From: JAOAPG01 sp963791575
GTDB lineage: Bacteria > Acidobacteriota > Terriglobia > Terriglobales > Acidobacteriaceae
NCBI GenBank assembly: GCA_963791575.1
Contig: CAWBSY010000002.1
Location: 372,001 to 436,000, forward strand
Length of the DNA: 64,000 nucleotides
Reading direction: 5' to 3'
In this document: in pieces, positions 52,921-63,519 of the stretch
Layout of the letters: the number at the start of each line of letters is the position of its first letter
Numbering within the stretch: the stretch's first letter is position 1
Program-made: the position numbers and the translations under genes
The notes under the pieces: generated by a model
Databases searched by the model: none
The model's input: only the letters and a program-made list of their open reading frames with translations
Told to the model about the DNA's origin: nothing

Positions 52921-55900
52921 TTAGAAATAAAACTTTAGCGCAAACTGGATATTTCGAGGTGCGCGAGCCCCAGCAGCCTGTCCAAATTGCGACGTTCCGA
53001 ATTCCAGCGCGGTCGGCTCTGCGCTTATACCTCCCAGTGACGCGAAGAGAGGATTAACATGGTTAAAGGCATTGAAGAATTCGGAGCGGAATTCAAAGCG
53101 CATTTGCTCGCGAATAGGGAAAGTTTTGAAGATTGATATATCCCATTCTTGCAGGCCGGGGCCGTTGATAATGTTTCTTCCCGCCGTTCCGAACGTGCCT
53201 TGAATATTGTTTTGAGCGAAAGCGCACGTATTAAAGAGTGTGCCCGCAATGCAAGGATGACCGTTCGGATCGCCCACGATATTGGGTCGTGAGCAGTAAT
53301 AACCGACTGTGCCACCGCAATCCCCGTTGAATACGCTCGTTATGTCGCTAGCCGTGTAGTGGTTGCCCGTGGACGCACTGGTGATTCCCGCAACTTCCCA
53401 GTTGCCGGCAATTTGATTCGCTACTCCCGTGAGGTTTCCGCCGAAAGTCTTGCCGTGTCCGAAGGGAAGTTGGTAGGCGTAACTGAGCACAAAGCGATGA
53501 CGCACGTCGAAGTCGGCGTTTCCATACTCCTGCAGCGGAAAGCGCTGGTCTTGGAAGTCACCATTGTTCACCGACCCCAGGCTAGCGCTCGAAGCGTCAT
53601 CGAGCGCATGGCTGTAAGTATAGGAAGCCTCGAATTGCAAATCGCGTGTTGGCCGTTTTTGAAGCCGGACTTGCAAAGAATTGTAGTTCGAGATCGCGTT
53701 CGAACGAAGCGTGGCGATTCCAGCATCGATAGACGGAACCGGACGTCTTTGCGCAGTCGGGATTGACGCGTCCGCAGTAGGAACAGCCTGGTTGCCATTA
53801 TAAAAGCCGTAAAGATCTTGTCCCCGTGAAGCGGCGTAAGAAACTTCCAGCAGACTCTGCGATGGCAGTTGATATTCAAACCCGAAGTGCCACTGCTGCG
53901 TGTATGGCGTGCGGAGATGAGGATCCTGCGAATATAGGAGCGGCGTATTGGGGTCGGTGAGCGAAGTTGCCGGGAAACCTTGTGACAGTACATTCAAGCC
54001 AGGCACCGAACAATCGAGTGCTGCGGGATTTGCCGTAGGAGAGGTACACGGCGTGCTGAACGATTGCGTTACAAAAAACGGCGGATTGAATCCTGGGCTG
54101 GGGTTCGAATACGGACCGTTTTCCTGGCCGCCGTAGAAAATTCCGAAGCCAGCGCGCATAACGAGCTTGGGGTTTATCTGGTAAGCCATTCCAATGCGCG
54201 GCGCAAAATTATTCAGATCTGGGGAAATCAATCCCGGAGTGCCATTGCGGTTGATTGGAATTTGGGTCGCAAGATAAGGCGTGAGCTGAGCATTCTGCCC
54301 CGCAGGCACTATCAATGATTGCGTGGCGAAATCATAATTGGCCAGCTGGTTGTGCGCTTCCTTGATCGTGGTGAATAGTTCATAGCGAAGTCCAAGGTTG
54401 AGTGTGAGCCGCTGGCTGACTTTGAAATCATCTTGCGCGAAGAACGCGTAAATCTGTCGGCGATAATCCACATTGTGCAAGCTGGTGATGGTCCCGCTAT
54501 CGGGAATGCCCACCAGGAATGTGGCAATTGCCTCTCCCCCAGTACCGGGAGCGGCGGGATTGTCAGTAAAATCATTGCCAAACCCCATGGACCCCCGAGG
54601 AGCCGCTGGCTGAAAGATGGTGAATTGTTCGTGGCGAATTTCCGTGCCGAATTTCCAGGCGTGACGGCCGTGCGTCCAATTCATGTTTTCATTCAGCACA
54701 AAGCTGTTTTGTTTCTCGATTGATGGCAGATATCCAGAACTTCCAATACCAACGGTGCCGTCACTGAAACTCAGTGAAGGCAGACCTCCGATCTCTGGGC
54801 CAAACGGAACGCCGGGAAATCCGAGTTGCGCGGACACGTCCTGGTTATAGTTGAGATTAAAGCGATGCGAGTTAATGCGGTTGTAGCCGAGCCGAAATTC
54901 GTTAATCAGCGTAGACCGGAACGTGTGAACTTCGCTGATTGCCACGCTTCGATAGGAATCGTCTTGATATCCGTCGGCGAAATTGCCGCCATCCAGAGCA
55001 TTGTTGAATGGGGAAGGGATAAAACTGGGTTGATCTTCATAGCTGAATCGAGCGAAGAAATTGTCTTTATCGGAAAATGTGTGATCTACGCGAATATCGA
55101 AATTGTTTTGGCTCTCGCTCTTCTTCGGGTCCGAGAGATAGTTATTGCCGGAAATATTTGCATTCGGGGCAGGGAATAATGCAGCCAAACGGGCCGCAAG
55201 CGGATCGATTAAGTTTCCGGGAATGATATTGGTGGGCATCCCCGATCCGTTAATGGGTACGCCGCAATATCCAGTTGGATAAGAAGCATCGTTTGGCCGG
55301 GCCTGCGCAAGTCGCGAATTGAAGAGCTCTCCCTGGAAAGTCTGATTGCCATTGCAATCTAAGGCCGGTTGACTGGTAGGCAGTCCGGTATTCGGATCGC
55401 TCGCCATCACAGGAATATTTGTCAAAAAAGAAGAGAAATCTCCGCCGATCATGGCTGGAGTTGGGATGTTCGCAAGTTGTGGCAACGCTTGTCGAATACG
55501 CAGACCTTCGAAGTCTCCGAAAAAGAACGTCCGATTCTTAATAATGGGTCCGCCAAAAGTGAATCCGAATTGATTCTGTTTGTAAGGCTGCCGTCCGAAT
55601 GCATCGAACGCATTTCGGCCGTCGAGTGCCTCATTGCGGAAAAATTCGTAGGCGTCCCCGTGAAACTTGTTGGTACCGGATTTGATCACCGCATTCAGAA
55701 TGGCCCCGTTGCCTCGGCCAAACTCCGCGCTATACGCGTTGGTTTGGACTTTAAATTCTCCCAAGGCATCGACGGAAGGCTGGATGACATAAGCGCTTCC
55801 GTTGAGCACGTCTCCAAGGTTCGAATTGTTATCAACTCCGTCAAGTAGGTAATTATTTTGCAGTGACCTCGCCCCGTTCGAACTAAATCCAAAGGTCCCT

Positions 55901-56445
55901 TCGGTCCGAGAACCCGGCTCTGCTGGTGCGATTCCGGCGCCGAGTAGAGCGAGTTGTGCATAATTTCTACCGTTCAGTGGGAGCGTGTTGATGGTGCGGC
56001 TGTTGACGACCTGTCCGAGCTCGGAATTCTCGGTTTCCAGTTGCGATCCCTCAGAAGTCACGCTAACTGTTTCAGCAAAACTGCCAACATGCAGGATCAC
56101 ATCCACGGCGGGCCGTTCCTGCACGTCCACAGTTATCGGACCGACGGCGGTTTTCTTAAAACCTTCTTTCTCGACCGAAACTGTGTAGCTGCCGATCTTT
56201 AACGGGCTGGCCACAAATTCGCCCTGAGCATTCGTTGTTGTATTGAACGTTGTTCCGCGATCGACATCTATGATTGTGACCTTCGCGCCAGAGATCAATG
56301 CACTGCTTGAGTCTCTTACGACCCCAGCAATTCCGCCGGAATCCTTTTGCGCACTGGCCGAGGAGATCAAAAAGACAATTACGACCGGGAGCACAGCAAG
56401 ACAACGGAACATTTCAAGGCGATGCCGCAGACGCAATGAATTCAT
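52921..56445 (-). CDS. TonB-dependent receptor with CarboxypepD-reg domain (Oar/SusC-like)
   Basis: The 1174-aa product has a signal peptide (CLAVLPVVIVFLISSASAQK) and a CarboxypepD_reg-like Ig fold (GGIAGVVRDSSSALISGAKV). The plug follows (LPLNGRNYAQLALLGAGIAP, NNYLLDGVDNN), then a large 22-strand-type beta-barrel with Asn/Gly/aromatic-rich turns. The last residues (NIQFALKFYF) end in Phe, as outer-membrane proteins do. It imports large ligands, probably glycans, with energy from TonB. It is divergent from a DeoR regulator and a sugar isomerase gene, which suggests a saccharide. Confidence 0.9.
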   Translation of the reverse strand: MNSLRLRHRLEMFRCLAVLPVVIVFLISSASAQKDSGGIAGVVRDSSSALISGAKVTIIDVDRGTTFNTTTNAQGEFVASPLKIGSYTVSVEKEGFKKTAVGPITVDVQERPAVDVILHVGSFAETVSVTSEGSQLETENSELGQVVNSRTINTLPLNGRNYAQLALLGAGIAPAEPGSRTEGTFGFSSNGARSLQNNYLLDGVDNNSNLGDVLNGSAYVIQPSVDALGEFKVQTNAYSAEFGRGNGAILNAVIKSGTNKFHGDAYEFFRNEALDGRNAFDAFGRQPYKQNQFGFTFGGPIIKNRTFFFGDFEGLRIRQALPQLANIPTPAMIGGDFSSFLTNIPVMASDPNTGLPTSQPALDCNGNQTFQGELFNSRLAQARPNDASYPTGYCGVPINGSGMPTNIIPGNLIDPLAARLAALFPAPNANISGNNYLSDPKKSESQNNFDIRVDHTFSDKDNFFARFSYEDQPSFIPSPFNNALDGGNFADGYQDDSYRSVAISEVHTFRSTLINEFRLGYNRINSHRFNLNYNQDVSAQLGFPGVPFGPEIGGLPSLSFSDGTVGIGSSGYLPSIEKQNSFVLNENMNWTHGRHAWKFGTEIRHEQFTIFQPAAPRGSMGFGNDFTDNPAAPGTGGEAIATFLVGIPDSGTITSLHNVDYRRQIYAFFAQDDFKVSQRLTLNLGLRYELFTTIKEAHNQLANYDFATQSLIVPAGQNAQLTPYLATQIPINRNGTPGLISPDLNNFAPRIGMAYQINPKLVMRAGFGIFYGGQENGPYSNPSPGFNPPFFVTQSFSTPCTSPTANPAALDCSVPGLNVLSQGFPATSLTDPNTPLLYSQDPHLRTPYTQQWHFGFEYQLPSQSLLEVSYAASRGQDLYGFYNGNQAVPTADASIPTAQRRPVPSIDAGIATLRSNAISNYNSLQVRLQKRPTRDLQFEASYTYSHALDDASSASLGSVNNGDFQDQRFPLQEYGNADFDVRHRFVLSYAYQLPFGHGKTFGGNLTGVANQIAGNWEVAGITSASTGNHYTASDITSVFNGDCGGTVGYYCSRPNIVGDPNGHPCIAGTLFNTCAFAQNNIQGTFGTAGRNIINGPGLQEWDISIFKTFPIREQMRFEFRSEFFNAFNHVNPLFASLGGISAEPTALEFGTSQFGQAAGARAPRNIQFALKFYF

Positions 56446-56639
56446 AGAGTTTCCCCTGAACTAACAACTTTCACATTCTTTCGATTTGATACTATTAGTT
56501 ACGAAGATAGCGGAAGTCAAGTGAAAATTATTGATAGTAAGCAATGGACAAACGAAACAAAACGCTATAAAAGGAAATAGCAAACACAACCTGTTTGCGT
56601 CGTTGCTCTCGGACACGAAACAGAAAGAACAAGGAAATT

Positions 56640-57401
56640 GTGCTTAACGAAGAACGTAGGCGCGCCATTCTCGAACTGCTGAACCGCGACGGCCGGGTTC
56701 TCGTCACCGAACTAGCAGAACGGTTTGACACCTCACAGGTCACAATTCGCAAAGACTTGGAAGTGTTGCACGAGGAAAGGCAAGTCCATCGTACCCATGG
56801 CGGAGCTTTGCCTGCGCGCGAAGGGGCGCTCGAGGATCCCACGCTGCGGGAGAAAGAACAGTTACATCGTAAAGAGAAGTTGCGTATTGCCGAAGCCGCA
56901 GCTCGCATGGTGAAGGAAGGCCAAGTCATCATTTTGGATTCCGGCACCACTACCACTGCTATCGCAAGGGCACTACGCCATTTCCACGCGCTTACGATTG
57001 TGACGAATGCGGTTAACATCGTGACGGAACTGGCCGGAACGACGATTGACGTAATTCTTACGGGCGGAACACTCCGAAGGAATTCTTTTTCACTTGTGGG
57101 ACCGATTGCAGAGGATGCGCTGCGCCATTTGAGTGCGGATCTTTTATTCATCGGCGTGGACGGTTTTGACGTTCATTACGGCCTCAGTACGCCCAACCTG
57201 CCGGAGTCCAAAGTAAACCGCGTGATGTTAGAGATAGCGAAGCGAGCGGTCGCAGTGTGCGATTCGAGCAAGTTCGGACGTCGCAGTTTGGCGCTGATTG
57301 CCCCTCCTTCGGCGATTCATGAAGTCATTACGGATCGTGACATCGCCAAGTCAGATTTAAAAAACCTAAAGAAAGCCGGTATCGAGGTTACTCTTGTCTA
57401 A
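56640..57401 (+). CDS. DeoR-family transcriptional regulator
   Basis: The ~253-aa product starts at GTG 56640, although an upstream in-frame start at 56595 is possible. An N-terminal winged HTH (RRRAILELLNRDGRVLVTEL, TSQVTIRKDLEVLHEERQVH) precedes the DeoR sugar-phosphate sensor (ILDSGTTTTAIARAL; LTGGTLRRNSFSLVGPIAED; DLLFIGVDGFD). It represses sugar catabolic genes until a phosphosugar binds. The next gene overlaps its end by 8 nt. Confidence 0.88.
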   Translation: MLNEERRRAILELLNRDGRVLVTELAERFDTSQVTIRKDLEVLHEERQVHRTHGGALPAREGALEDPTLREKEQLHRKEKLRIAEAAARMVKEGQVIILDSGTTTTAIARALRHFHALTIVTNAVNIVTELAGTTIDVILTGGTLRRNSFSLVGPIAEDALRHLSADLLFIGVDGFDVHYGLSTPNLPESKVNRVMLEIAKRAVAVCDSSKFGRRSLALIAPPSAIHEVITDRDIAKSDLKNLKKAGIEVTLV

Positions 57402-58518
57402 TCAGTCGAGTTCTCATTCGTCATCTGTCGTAACTACCGACGGCAACCATCAATCCACAAATAAAGCAGGGGCGCATAGCCTGACTGAAATCCTTTCGCA
57501 ACCGGATTGTTGGCGTACGTGCATAGAGGATCTTCGCCAGAGTAAAAAGCTGGAGCAGGTAAGTGAACAGTTTGCCGAAGCCAAGGAGTGGCTGTTCATC
57601 GGTTGCGGATCAAGTTACTACGTGGGGCTTTCCGCGGCGGCAACTATGAGCGCGCTGACCGGCCTTCGCGCACGGGCGATTCCGGCCTCGGAGTTACTGC
57701 TTTACCCGGATCAAGTTCTTGCAGCCGCAACAGATTTTGTGCCGGTGCTTATCTCGCGGTCAGGCCGCACTTCAGAGGTGCTTCAAGCTGCGGAATTATT
57801 GAAAGTGCGAAATATTCGGACACTAGCCATCAGTTGTGCTCAGGGTCAAAGGTTGGAACAGCTCGCCACGAATACGATCCTTCTTCCGGCAGCCGACGAG
57901 CAGAGTACTGTGATGACGCGGTCGTTTAGCTCAATGCTACTCACGTTACAGGCTCTTGCCGCCACTCTGGCCGGAAACTCTGGTTTCCTTAATTCTATTT
58001 CGCAATTGCCGGCTTCCGCCGCAATAACGATGAAGGATTTGCCGTCGATCGTCCGCGACTTCGTCGCAACACACGACTTTGCCGACTACGTCTATTTAGG
58101 ACAAGGTCCGTTTTATGGCTTGACGTGTGAAGGTGCCCTCAAGGTTACCGAAATGTCTGTGTCATACGCGCAGGCCTTCCACACGCTTGAATTCCGGCAT
58201 GGACCCAAATCTATCGTAGGTCCCGAAACTCTGCTTGTATTCTTGGTCTCTGAAAGTGGTTATCAGTCCGAATGCGAAGTACTGGAAGAAATGAAGTCCT
58301 TGGGCGGCACAACGATTGCAATTGTGAATAAATCGGACGCAAGGGTACGCGCGGCTTCCGACCTCGTTGTGGAACTCAATCTGGATGTTACGGAACTAGC
58401 CCGTCTGGCGGCCTACCTATTCGCGGGACAACTTGTAGGACTCTACTCCGGCCTGAAGAAAGGACTAGATCCCGATTCGCCACGGAATCTGAGCCGAGCC
58501 GTAGTTCTGAACGGATAA
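57394..58518 (+). CDS. SIS-domain sugar-phosphate isomerase/deaminase (GlmS C-half-like, AgaS-type)
   Basis: The 374-aa product starts at TTG 57394, overlapping the regulator. It has two SIS domains: WLFIGCGSSYYVGLSAAATM and ISRSGRTSEVLQA; and YLGQGPFYGLTCEGALKVTE, AFHTLEFRHGPKSIVGPETL with the GlmS-type His and Glu. The Gln-amidotransferase half is absent, so it acts as an aldose-ketose isomerase or deaminase on amino-sugar phosphates. Regulator and enzyme form one operon. Confidence 0.88.
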   Translation: MSNQSSSHSSSVVTTDGNHQSTNKAGAHSLTEILSQPDCWRTCIEDLRQSKKLEQVSEQFAEAKEWLFIGCGSSYYVGLSAAATMSALTGLRARAIPASELLLYPDQVLAAATDFVPVLISRSGRTSEVLQAAELLKVRNIRTLAISCAQGQRLEQLATNTILLPAADEQSTVMTRSFSSMLLTLQALAATLAGNSGFLNSISQLPASAAITMKDLPSIVRDFVATHDFADYVYLGQGPFYGLTCEGALKVTEMSVSYAQAFHTLEFRHGPKSIVGPETLLVFLVSESGYQSECEVLEEMKSLGGTTIAIVNKSDARVRAASDLVVELNLDVTELARLAAYLFAGQLVGLYSGLKKGLDPDSPRNLSRAVVLNG

Positions 58519-58550
58519 GTCTCCGGCTAAACTAACGCAAAGTGAGCCAG

Positions 58551-60817
58551 CTATTGCTGGCTCACTTCCAACAGAAGATTCTGCTTGAATTCCGTCTTCA
58601 GTTTGGGATTCGTTCCCGCAACCGCTTGGACTGAGCCCAAATCCTTACCATCCGCATAATCCGCGACGTGATAGGTTCCTGGCTTCAGACCTCGCAGTTC
58701 CACTTCTCCCTTCCAAGGAGCATTTTCGTTCGGCGCAAAAAACGCGTAATACATTTTTCCGTCTTTTGAAATTGCGTACGCCTCGGGTGAATCGTAGCCG
58801 TAGACGTACAGATCAAGAAAAGTGCCCTTTGAAAGCATTTTTTCGTTGTAGATTCCGATCCACTTTTTCCAGTGGTCTTCTTTTTGCTGCGTCAGCATCA
58901 CGTTCTTGAACTTCGGGCCGGGATCGGGCCAGACAAACTTCGTGCCCACCACTCCTCCCGTGCCAATTGTCGACGCGAAGTCGTTCCCATGCTCGAGCCA
59001 ATCGTTCCCCATACGTGTCATCGCGGAAAGCTCTACGTGATCGCCATAGACGGCCGATTCCGGTCCGAGCAATGCTTTATACATTTTGATTCGCCACCGT
59101 ACCTGCACCGCTCCCACCGGATCAGCGGTTACAGCTTGATCCATGTATGGCAGCCATGCGAGCGAAGGCGGAGTTCCGCAAGGACAGCTCTGAGTGACGC
59201 TTTCCGGTTTCAGCGCGCGCGTTGTCTGAAAGATAGTCTTGTAAACCTCGCCCATCGCGTTCACCGAATCTTGCGGTGATTTGTGATGATGCGCGGGGTT
59301 GTAACAGGCCGGAACCGTATAGATGTTATCGAGCTTCGATCCATCAAAACCCCAATCACGAATAAATTTTTCGGTAAGCCGCTTGTAGAAAGCCTGCACT
59401 TCGGGCACAGCCGGACACAAGCTTGCCAAGTCACGAGTTATACGGCCATGACTTCCGTCTTTGTTGAGGATCAACCATTCCGGATGTTCCTTGACGACGT
59501 CTGACACGGAATATTTATGCGATTCCCATTTGCCCTTTCCGTCTTCAACCGCTAAAGGCAGCCACCAGAGCTGAACCAGTTCTCCCTGATTGTGAAAATC
59601 ATCGACCATCTTTTTGATCGAATCGCCAGGGAAGGTATCAGTCCGAGGGTTCCAATCGCCATATGTATCGAACCATCGGTCATCGAGTGTGGCCCACTTG
59701 ATATTGAATTCTTTCAGCTTGGGAATTGTCCCAGTCATCTGCGCGGGAGTGACATCGGCGTCATAGCCCCATCCACACCAACTCACGTTGTAGGCTTCGT
59801 TCGATGGTTTCGGTATATTCCAACCTTCTTTTTGCAAAACGCTGGACCATATACGCAACGGCTGGTAAAAATCGCCGGCGTAGACAGCTATGAAACTGCG
59901 CGGTGTAGAGTAGCTTTCGCCCGCCTTCAGAACTGTTTTTGCAGGAATGTCTACTGATGCGCTTACCCGTCCATCGTCTTCAACTTTCACCGGCAACGAC
60001 AGTGACAATGGAAGTGTCTCGACATGCCCAACCGCTTCTCCAACCGAGGCAGTCCAGAACGCGACAATCGGAATGCCGCCGCCATAGCCGCCTTTCACGG
60101 TTTCTCCCATAACATTGGTCTGTGCGGATGTGCGTTTTAGTTTAAGAACATCATTTTCACCCCAGTTGTAACTTGATCCTTGGTACGCCCACATGTCATA
60201 AGGCTGAACTTTAGCGTCGGCGAGCTTGGCATTGAACCGATGCTGCTGCTCTACAACGCGATCGATCTGAAAGTCCGAAGCCTGCCAGCGTTTTTGTACT
60301 CAACGCTGCTCAGCAGAAGGTTGGGAAAATCATCGTAAGCCTCAAGGGAAAGCGTACGCAGGACATCTGTGCCAGATGAGCCAAGTACGCGGGCTGGAAT
60401 TTCTATGTGCTTGCCTCTGCCCAATTTCCCAATTGCCTCCGAAACTTTAGCCTGCTGAAAGTCGAGGGCGAAGTGAATTTCTTTTCCATCGTGTACGAGG
60501 TAGTCGCTGTCGCCGGGCGCGCCTATTCGGGGATCATCCAAGCTAAGACGCTGGCCGTTGTCGGTCAGAAATGCCTGTACGTATCCCGAAGGCAGTATTT
60601 GGAACTCGGCTGTGCTGGTAGTCAAAACGGCCGGTCCACTGGGGCTCACGACGACCTTGATGGCAGACGGTTGAGAAGCTGCGGTGCTTTGCGAAGGAGA
60701 CTGCGAAGAGACGGGAGCAGATTTATTGCACCCCGTACCGATTAATCCAATTCCAAAGACAAGCACGCCAATCGCCTGTGTAACCCGTTGCCGAAAGAAC
60801 AATCTGTTCGCTCTCAT
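58551..60817 (-). CDS. GH36/GH27-like alpha-galactosidase lipoprotein, frameshift near 60295
   Basis: The N-terminal part (60817 to ~60295) has a lipoprotein signal (GVLVFGIGLIGTGCNKSAP; lipobox LIGTGC-like) and a beta-sandwich. After one missing base the chain continues WQASDFQIDRVVEQQHRFNA and MWAYQGSSYNWGENDVLKLK. The TIM barrel has WCGWGYDADVTPAQM, KWATLDDRW and the nucleophile region GFDGSKLDNIYT (Asp). It likely removes alpha-galactosyl or related residues, anchored in the periplasm. It is convergent with the SIS gene and is probably part of the same utilisation locus. Confidence 0.8.
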
Positions 60818-62025
60818 TGTGTCCCTTTCGCGTTCGCAGTCTTAAACTGCCCAAACATTCGTTCCGCATTCAAGTGATAGATCTTTTCCAGAACTTCGTC
60901 CGGCAATTCCATCCCATAGATTTTCCAGCGCCCTTGTCCTGGATATCCCCAGTAGTCGAAGTATTCGTCACCGGTTTCTAGCCAGCGGAAATGGTTGCGA
61001 TACATTTCTTCGGTCACTTCATTATCGGTGCCGAACATAATTCGATCTTGATACTTCAAAAAGAATTCGCGGGAGCGCCTTGGCTGCCGTCCAAGTTCAG
61101 CTTCACGGGCCCCGAACTCCACCATTACATTGGGATACTTATCGAGCACACTGGCGACGTAGTCCAGATTCTCCGGCCAATTTGCCATATGCAGCGCAAC
61201 GAACCTCGTATGCGGATGCCGGGCGAACACTCGGTCTCGTGCGGCAAGGATGGATTCTTTGGTAGGGAACTGAGGGCCATAGAATCCCCAATCCGGGTGC
61301 TCGGTTAATTCCTCATAGCGTTCGTTAGTATTGTCAATTGGATGGAAGAACGCTTCGGGATCGGTTACATGAATCGACACAGGAATGCCCAGCCGACCAC
61401 ATTCCTCCCAAACAGGATCAAGCCGGGGATCGTCCACGGTAATCAGCTTTCCGGTTTTATCTTTCACTCCGAGTCCCAAGTCTTTCAGGACTTTCAGCCC
61501 TCGTGCGCCTCGGCCAACCGCATCATCGAGCTGCGCCACCATTTCCTTGCTGAAATTAGGATCATCGATCTTGCTCCAATCGATCTGAGAGAAGACGATA
61601 AATCTACCAGGGTAGGCCTTCACCATTTCGTTGAGGACTCTTTGGAGTTTCTCACCCCACATTCCGGTGAGAATAACGATGGTCTTTACATTGGTGTTGT
61701 TCATGACCTCGACAACGCGCTCCGGCGGCATGTGCGCGTCAATTCCCGCCGCATCATTCACATGACTATGCACATCGATGACATAGAACTTGGCCTTATC
61801 CACCGGATGGGCGGGAGCGTGCAACATCGAAGCAGGATGAAAATCCTTTAGCAGGAGAGTCTTCTTTTGGTCGGCATTGGGCGCGGCGGTGTAGCCGATC
61901 GGAGCCGAGTCTTGCGGAGAGTTACCGGGCTTCGCTTTATTTTGGCCAGCATCTTGAGCCGAACAACGAAGCCCTAGCACGACGAAAAAAATCAACAGGC
62001 TCAACTGCTGCCATTTTCGATACAT
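60814..62025 (-). CDS. Secreted amidohydrolase-superfamily protein
   Basis: The 403-aa product has a signal peptide (LSLLIFFVVLGLRCSAQDAG). The metal-site motif DVHSHVND, SIHVTDPEAF, a later His (FVALHMANWP) and MFGTDNEVTEEMYRN (Asp) fit amidohydrolase_2-type TIM barrels (decarboxylases, lactonases). The substrate is unknown. Its stop overlaps the start of the GH36-like gene by 4 nt, so the two are translated from one transcript. Confidence 0.82.
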   Translation of the reverse strand: MYRKWQQLSLLIFFVVLGLRCSAQDAGQNKAKPGNSPQDSAPIGYTAAPNADQKKTLLLKDFHPASMLHAPAHPVDKAKFYVIDVHSHVNDAAGIDAHMPPERVVEVMNNTNVKTIVILTGMWGEKLQRVLNEMVKAYPGRFIVFSQIDWSKIDDPNFSKEMVAQLDDAVGRGARGLKVLKDLGLGVKDKTGKLITVDDPRLDPVWEECGRLGIPVSIHVTDPEAFFHPIDNTNERYEELTEHPDWGFYGPQFPTKESILAARDRVFARHPHTRFVALHMANWPENLDYVASVLDKYPNVMVEFGAREAELGRQPRRSREFFLKYQDRIMFGTDNEVTEEMYRNHFRWLETGDEYFDYWGYPGQGRWKIYGMELPDEVLEKIYHLNAERMFGQFKTANAKGTQ

Positions 62026-62297
62026 GGAACCTCCGGTCGTGCTTTGTTTTCCCTTAAACGAATGACAACGAAAGCAAATGTAACATATCGTAAAGGCGGA
62101 CGGGAACGGGTGTGTGCTCGAAATCCATACCGCCCCTATTTAGTCAGATAGCAACTCGCATTGTGGATGCCGCGTTCGCGCAGATTCGGCCGTAGGTGAA
62201 CGGTTCCTCTAGCGAGCGACCGAGACTTTAAAAACGTCAGCCTCGAATGCACGTGTTCTTGTGAAGCAGGTTCTCCGTCTCGACCGTAAAGACTAGA

Positions 62298-62564
62298 ATG
62301 TTTCCGAGGTCTCATTTGTCTCCTGACCGCGACTCGTCAAACAACAATCCGCAGGATAAGGACCAGCAGAGTGTATGGGTGCAACTCGCCAAGTACAGCC
62401 AGTTGGCTTTTATTTTTCCAGCCGCCACAGTTGCTGGCTGGTTGGTCGGCGTGGCACTGGATCATTGGCTGCACACCACATGGCTATATCTGGTCGGGCT
62501 TATTCTAGGAATCATCGCCGGGTTTGTAGAATTGATCCGGGCCGCAGTTTCAAATTCGAAGTGA
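62298..62564 (+). CDS. atpZ: AtpZ-like small membrane protein
   Basis: The 88-aa product has two TM helices (YSQLAFIFPAATVAGWLVGV, TWLYLVGLILGIIAGFVELI), as in AtpZ/AtpQ, the companion of AtpI in F-type ATP synthase loci. It starts the operon, with 270 bp of non-coding sequence in front. Three genes follow in order atpZ, nuclease-like, atpI. Confidence 0.75.
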   Translation: MFPRSHLSPDRDSSNNNPQDKDQQSVWVQLAKYSQLAFIFPAATVAGWLVGVALDHWLHTTWLYLVGLILGIIAGFVELIRAAVSNSK

Positions 62565-62610
62565 TCTTACTATTCCTACTCGATCCGCAGGCGTTGTATT
62601 CTCCCAGCGT

Positions 62611-63519
62611 ATGAGCCGTGTGACATCGTCGCTAAAATCCTCGCCATTCGCTAATCGTCTCCGGCAGGAGCTTGGCGCTCGCAATCGTGACTATGCGGCC
62701 CGTTACAAGTTAGCAATGCGCGAGAGCTATGGGGCGCAGCCGGTGATTTGCTATTTGCCTTCCGAAGATAGTGAATGTCACGGAAATTTCTTACCTGAAA
62801 GCTACAGGGCCATCCTTGGGAATGATGCCTGGGCAAAGCGCTTGAACAAGGTTCACACTCAGGCGCGTCATTCGTTGCCGCGGGAAGATCGAAGATGGCG
62901 GGAGCTGGATTCCTGCAACAGCTCGGATGCTTTATTGATGAACATTTTTTGTTTCCCTGGAACTTTGAACGAATCGCGAGTTTTTGATCTGCTCGGAGTA
63001 GAAAACGGCTTGCTGCCGGAGTTCGGAGTGAGAGCGCGTGTTCCGCTGGCAAATGGTCGCGTAGATCGTACGGAAATCGATATGCGTATCGGAGACTTGC
63101 TGGCTGAGGCTAAGTTAACCGAGTCGGATTTTCAGTGCAGCGATGCGGAGGTCGTGGAGAGTTATCGCGATTTCGCGGAGGTGTTCGAGCGTCGAAGTCT
63201 TCCGCGAGATGGTAAGCGGTATGTTTCTTATCAGCTGATTCGCAATGTGCTGGCGGCTCATGCGATGCAATGTTCGTTTTGCGTGATGGCCGATGCACGG
63301 CGGCCTGATTTGCAGGAGGCATGGTTTGCGGTCATGCGGTGTGTCCGAATTTTTGACTTACGGCTGCGCTGCAAAATGATTACGTGGCAGGAACTGGCCG
63401 AAGCTTTGCCAGAGGAGTTGCAGAGCTTCCTTGCAGAAAAGTACGGCATCGCGACAGGAAATAGCGGGCTCAGTTTCGACAGCAGCGCCGGATCGGATGA
63501 TCTTCGGCCATGGGTGTGA
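62611..63519 (+). CDS. PD-(D/E)xK nuclease-like protein inserted in the atp operon
   Basis: The 302-aa product has TEIDMRIGDLLAEAKLTES, which fits the core D-x(n)-E-x-K of PD-(D/E)XK endonucleases. The flank CNSSDALLMNIF resembles the SSQALCxNLF element of the PGN_0703-type putative restriction endonuclease family. No methyltransferase lies beside it. It is 46 nt after atpZ and overlaps atpI by 10 nt, so it is co-transcribed with the ATP synthase genes. Confidence 0.6.
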   Translation: MSRVTSSLKSSPFANRLRQELGARNRDYAARYKLAMRESYGAQPVICYLPSEDSECHGNFLPESYRAILGNDAWAKRLNKVHTQARHSLPREDRRWRELDSCNSSDALLMNIFCFPGTLNESRVFDLLGVENGLLPEFGVRARVPLANGRVDRTEIDMRIGDLLAEAKLTESDFQCSDAEVVESYRDFAEVFERRSLPRDGKRYVSYQLIRNVLAAHAMQCSFCVMADARRPDLQEAWFAVMRCVRIFDLRLRCKMITWQELAEALPEELQSFLAEKYGIATGNSGLSFDSSAGSDDLRPWV

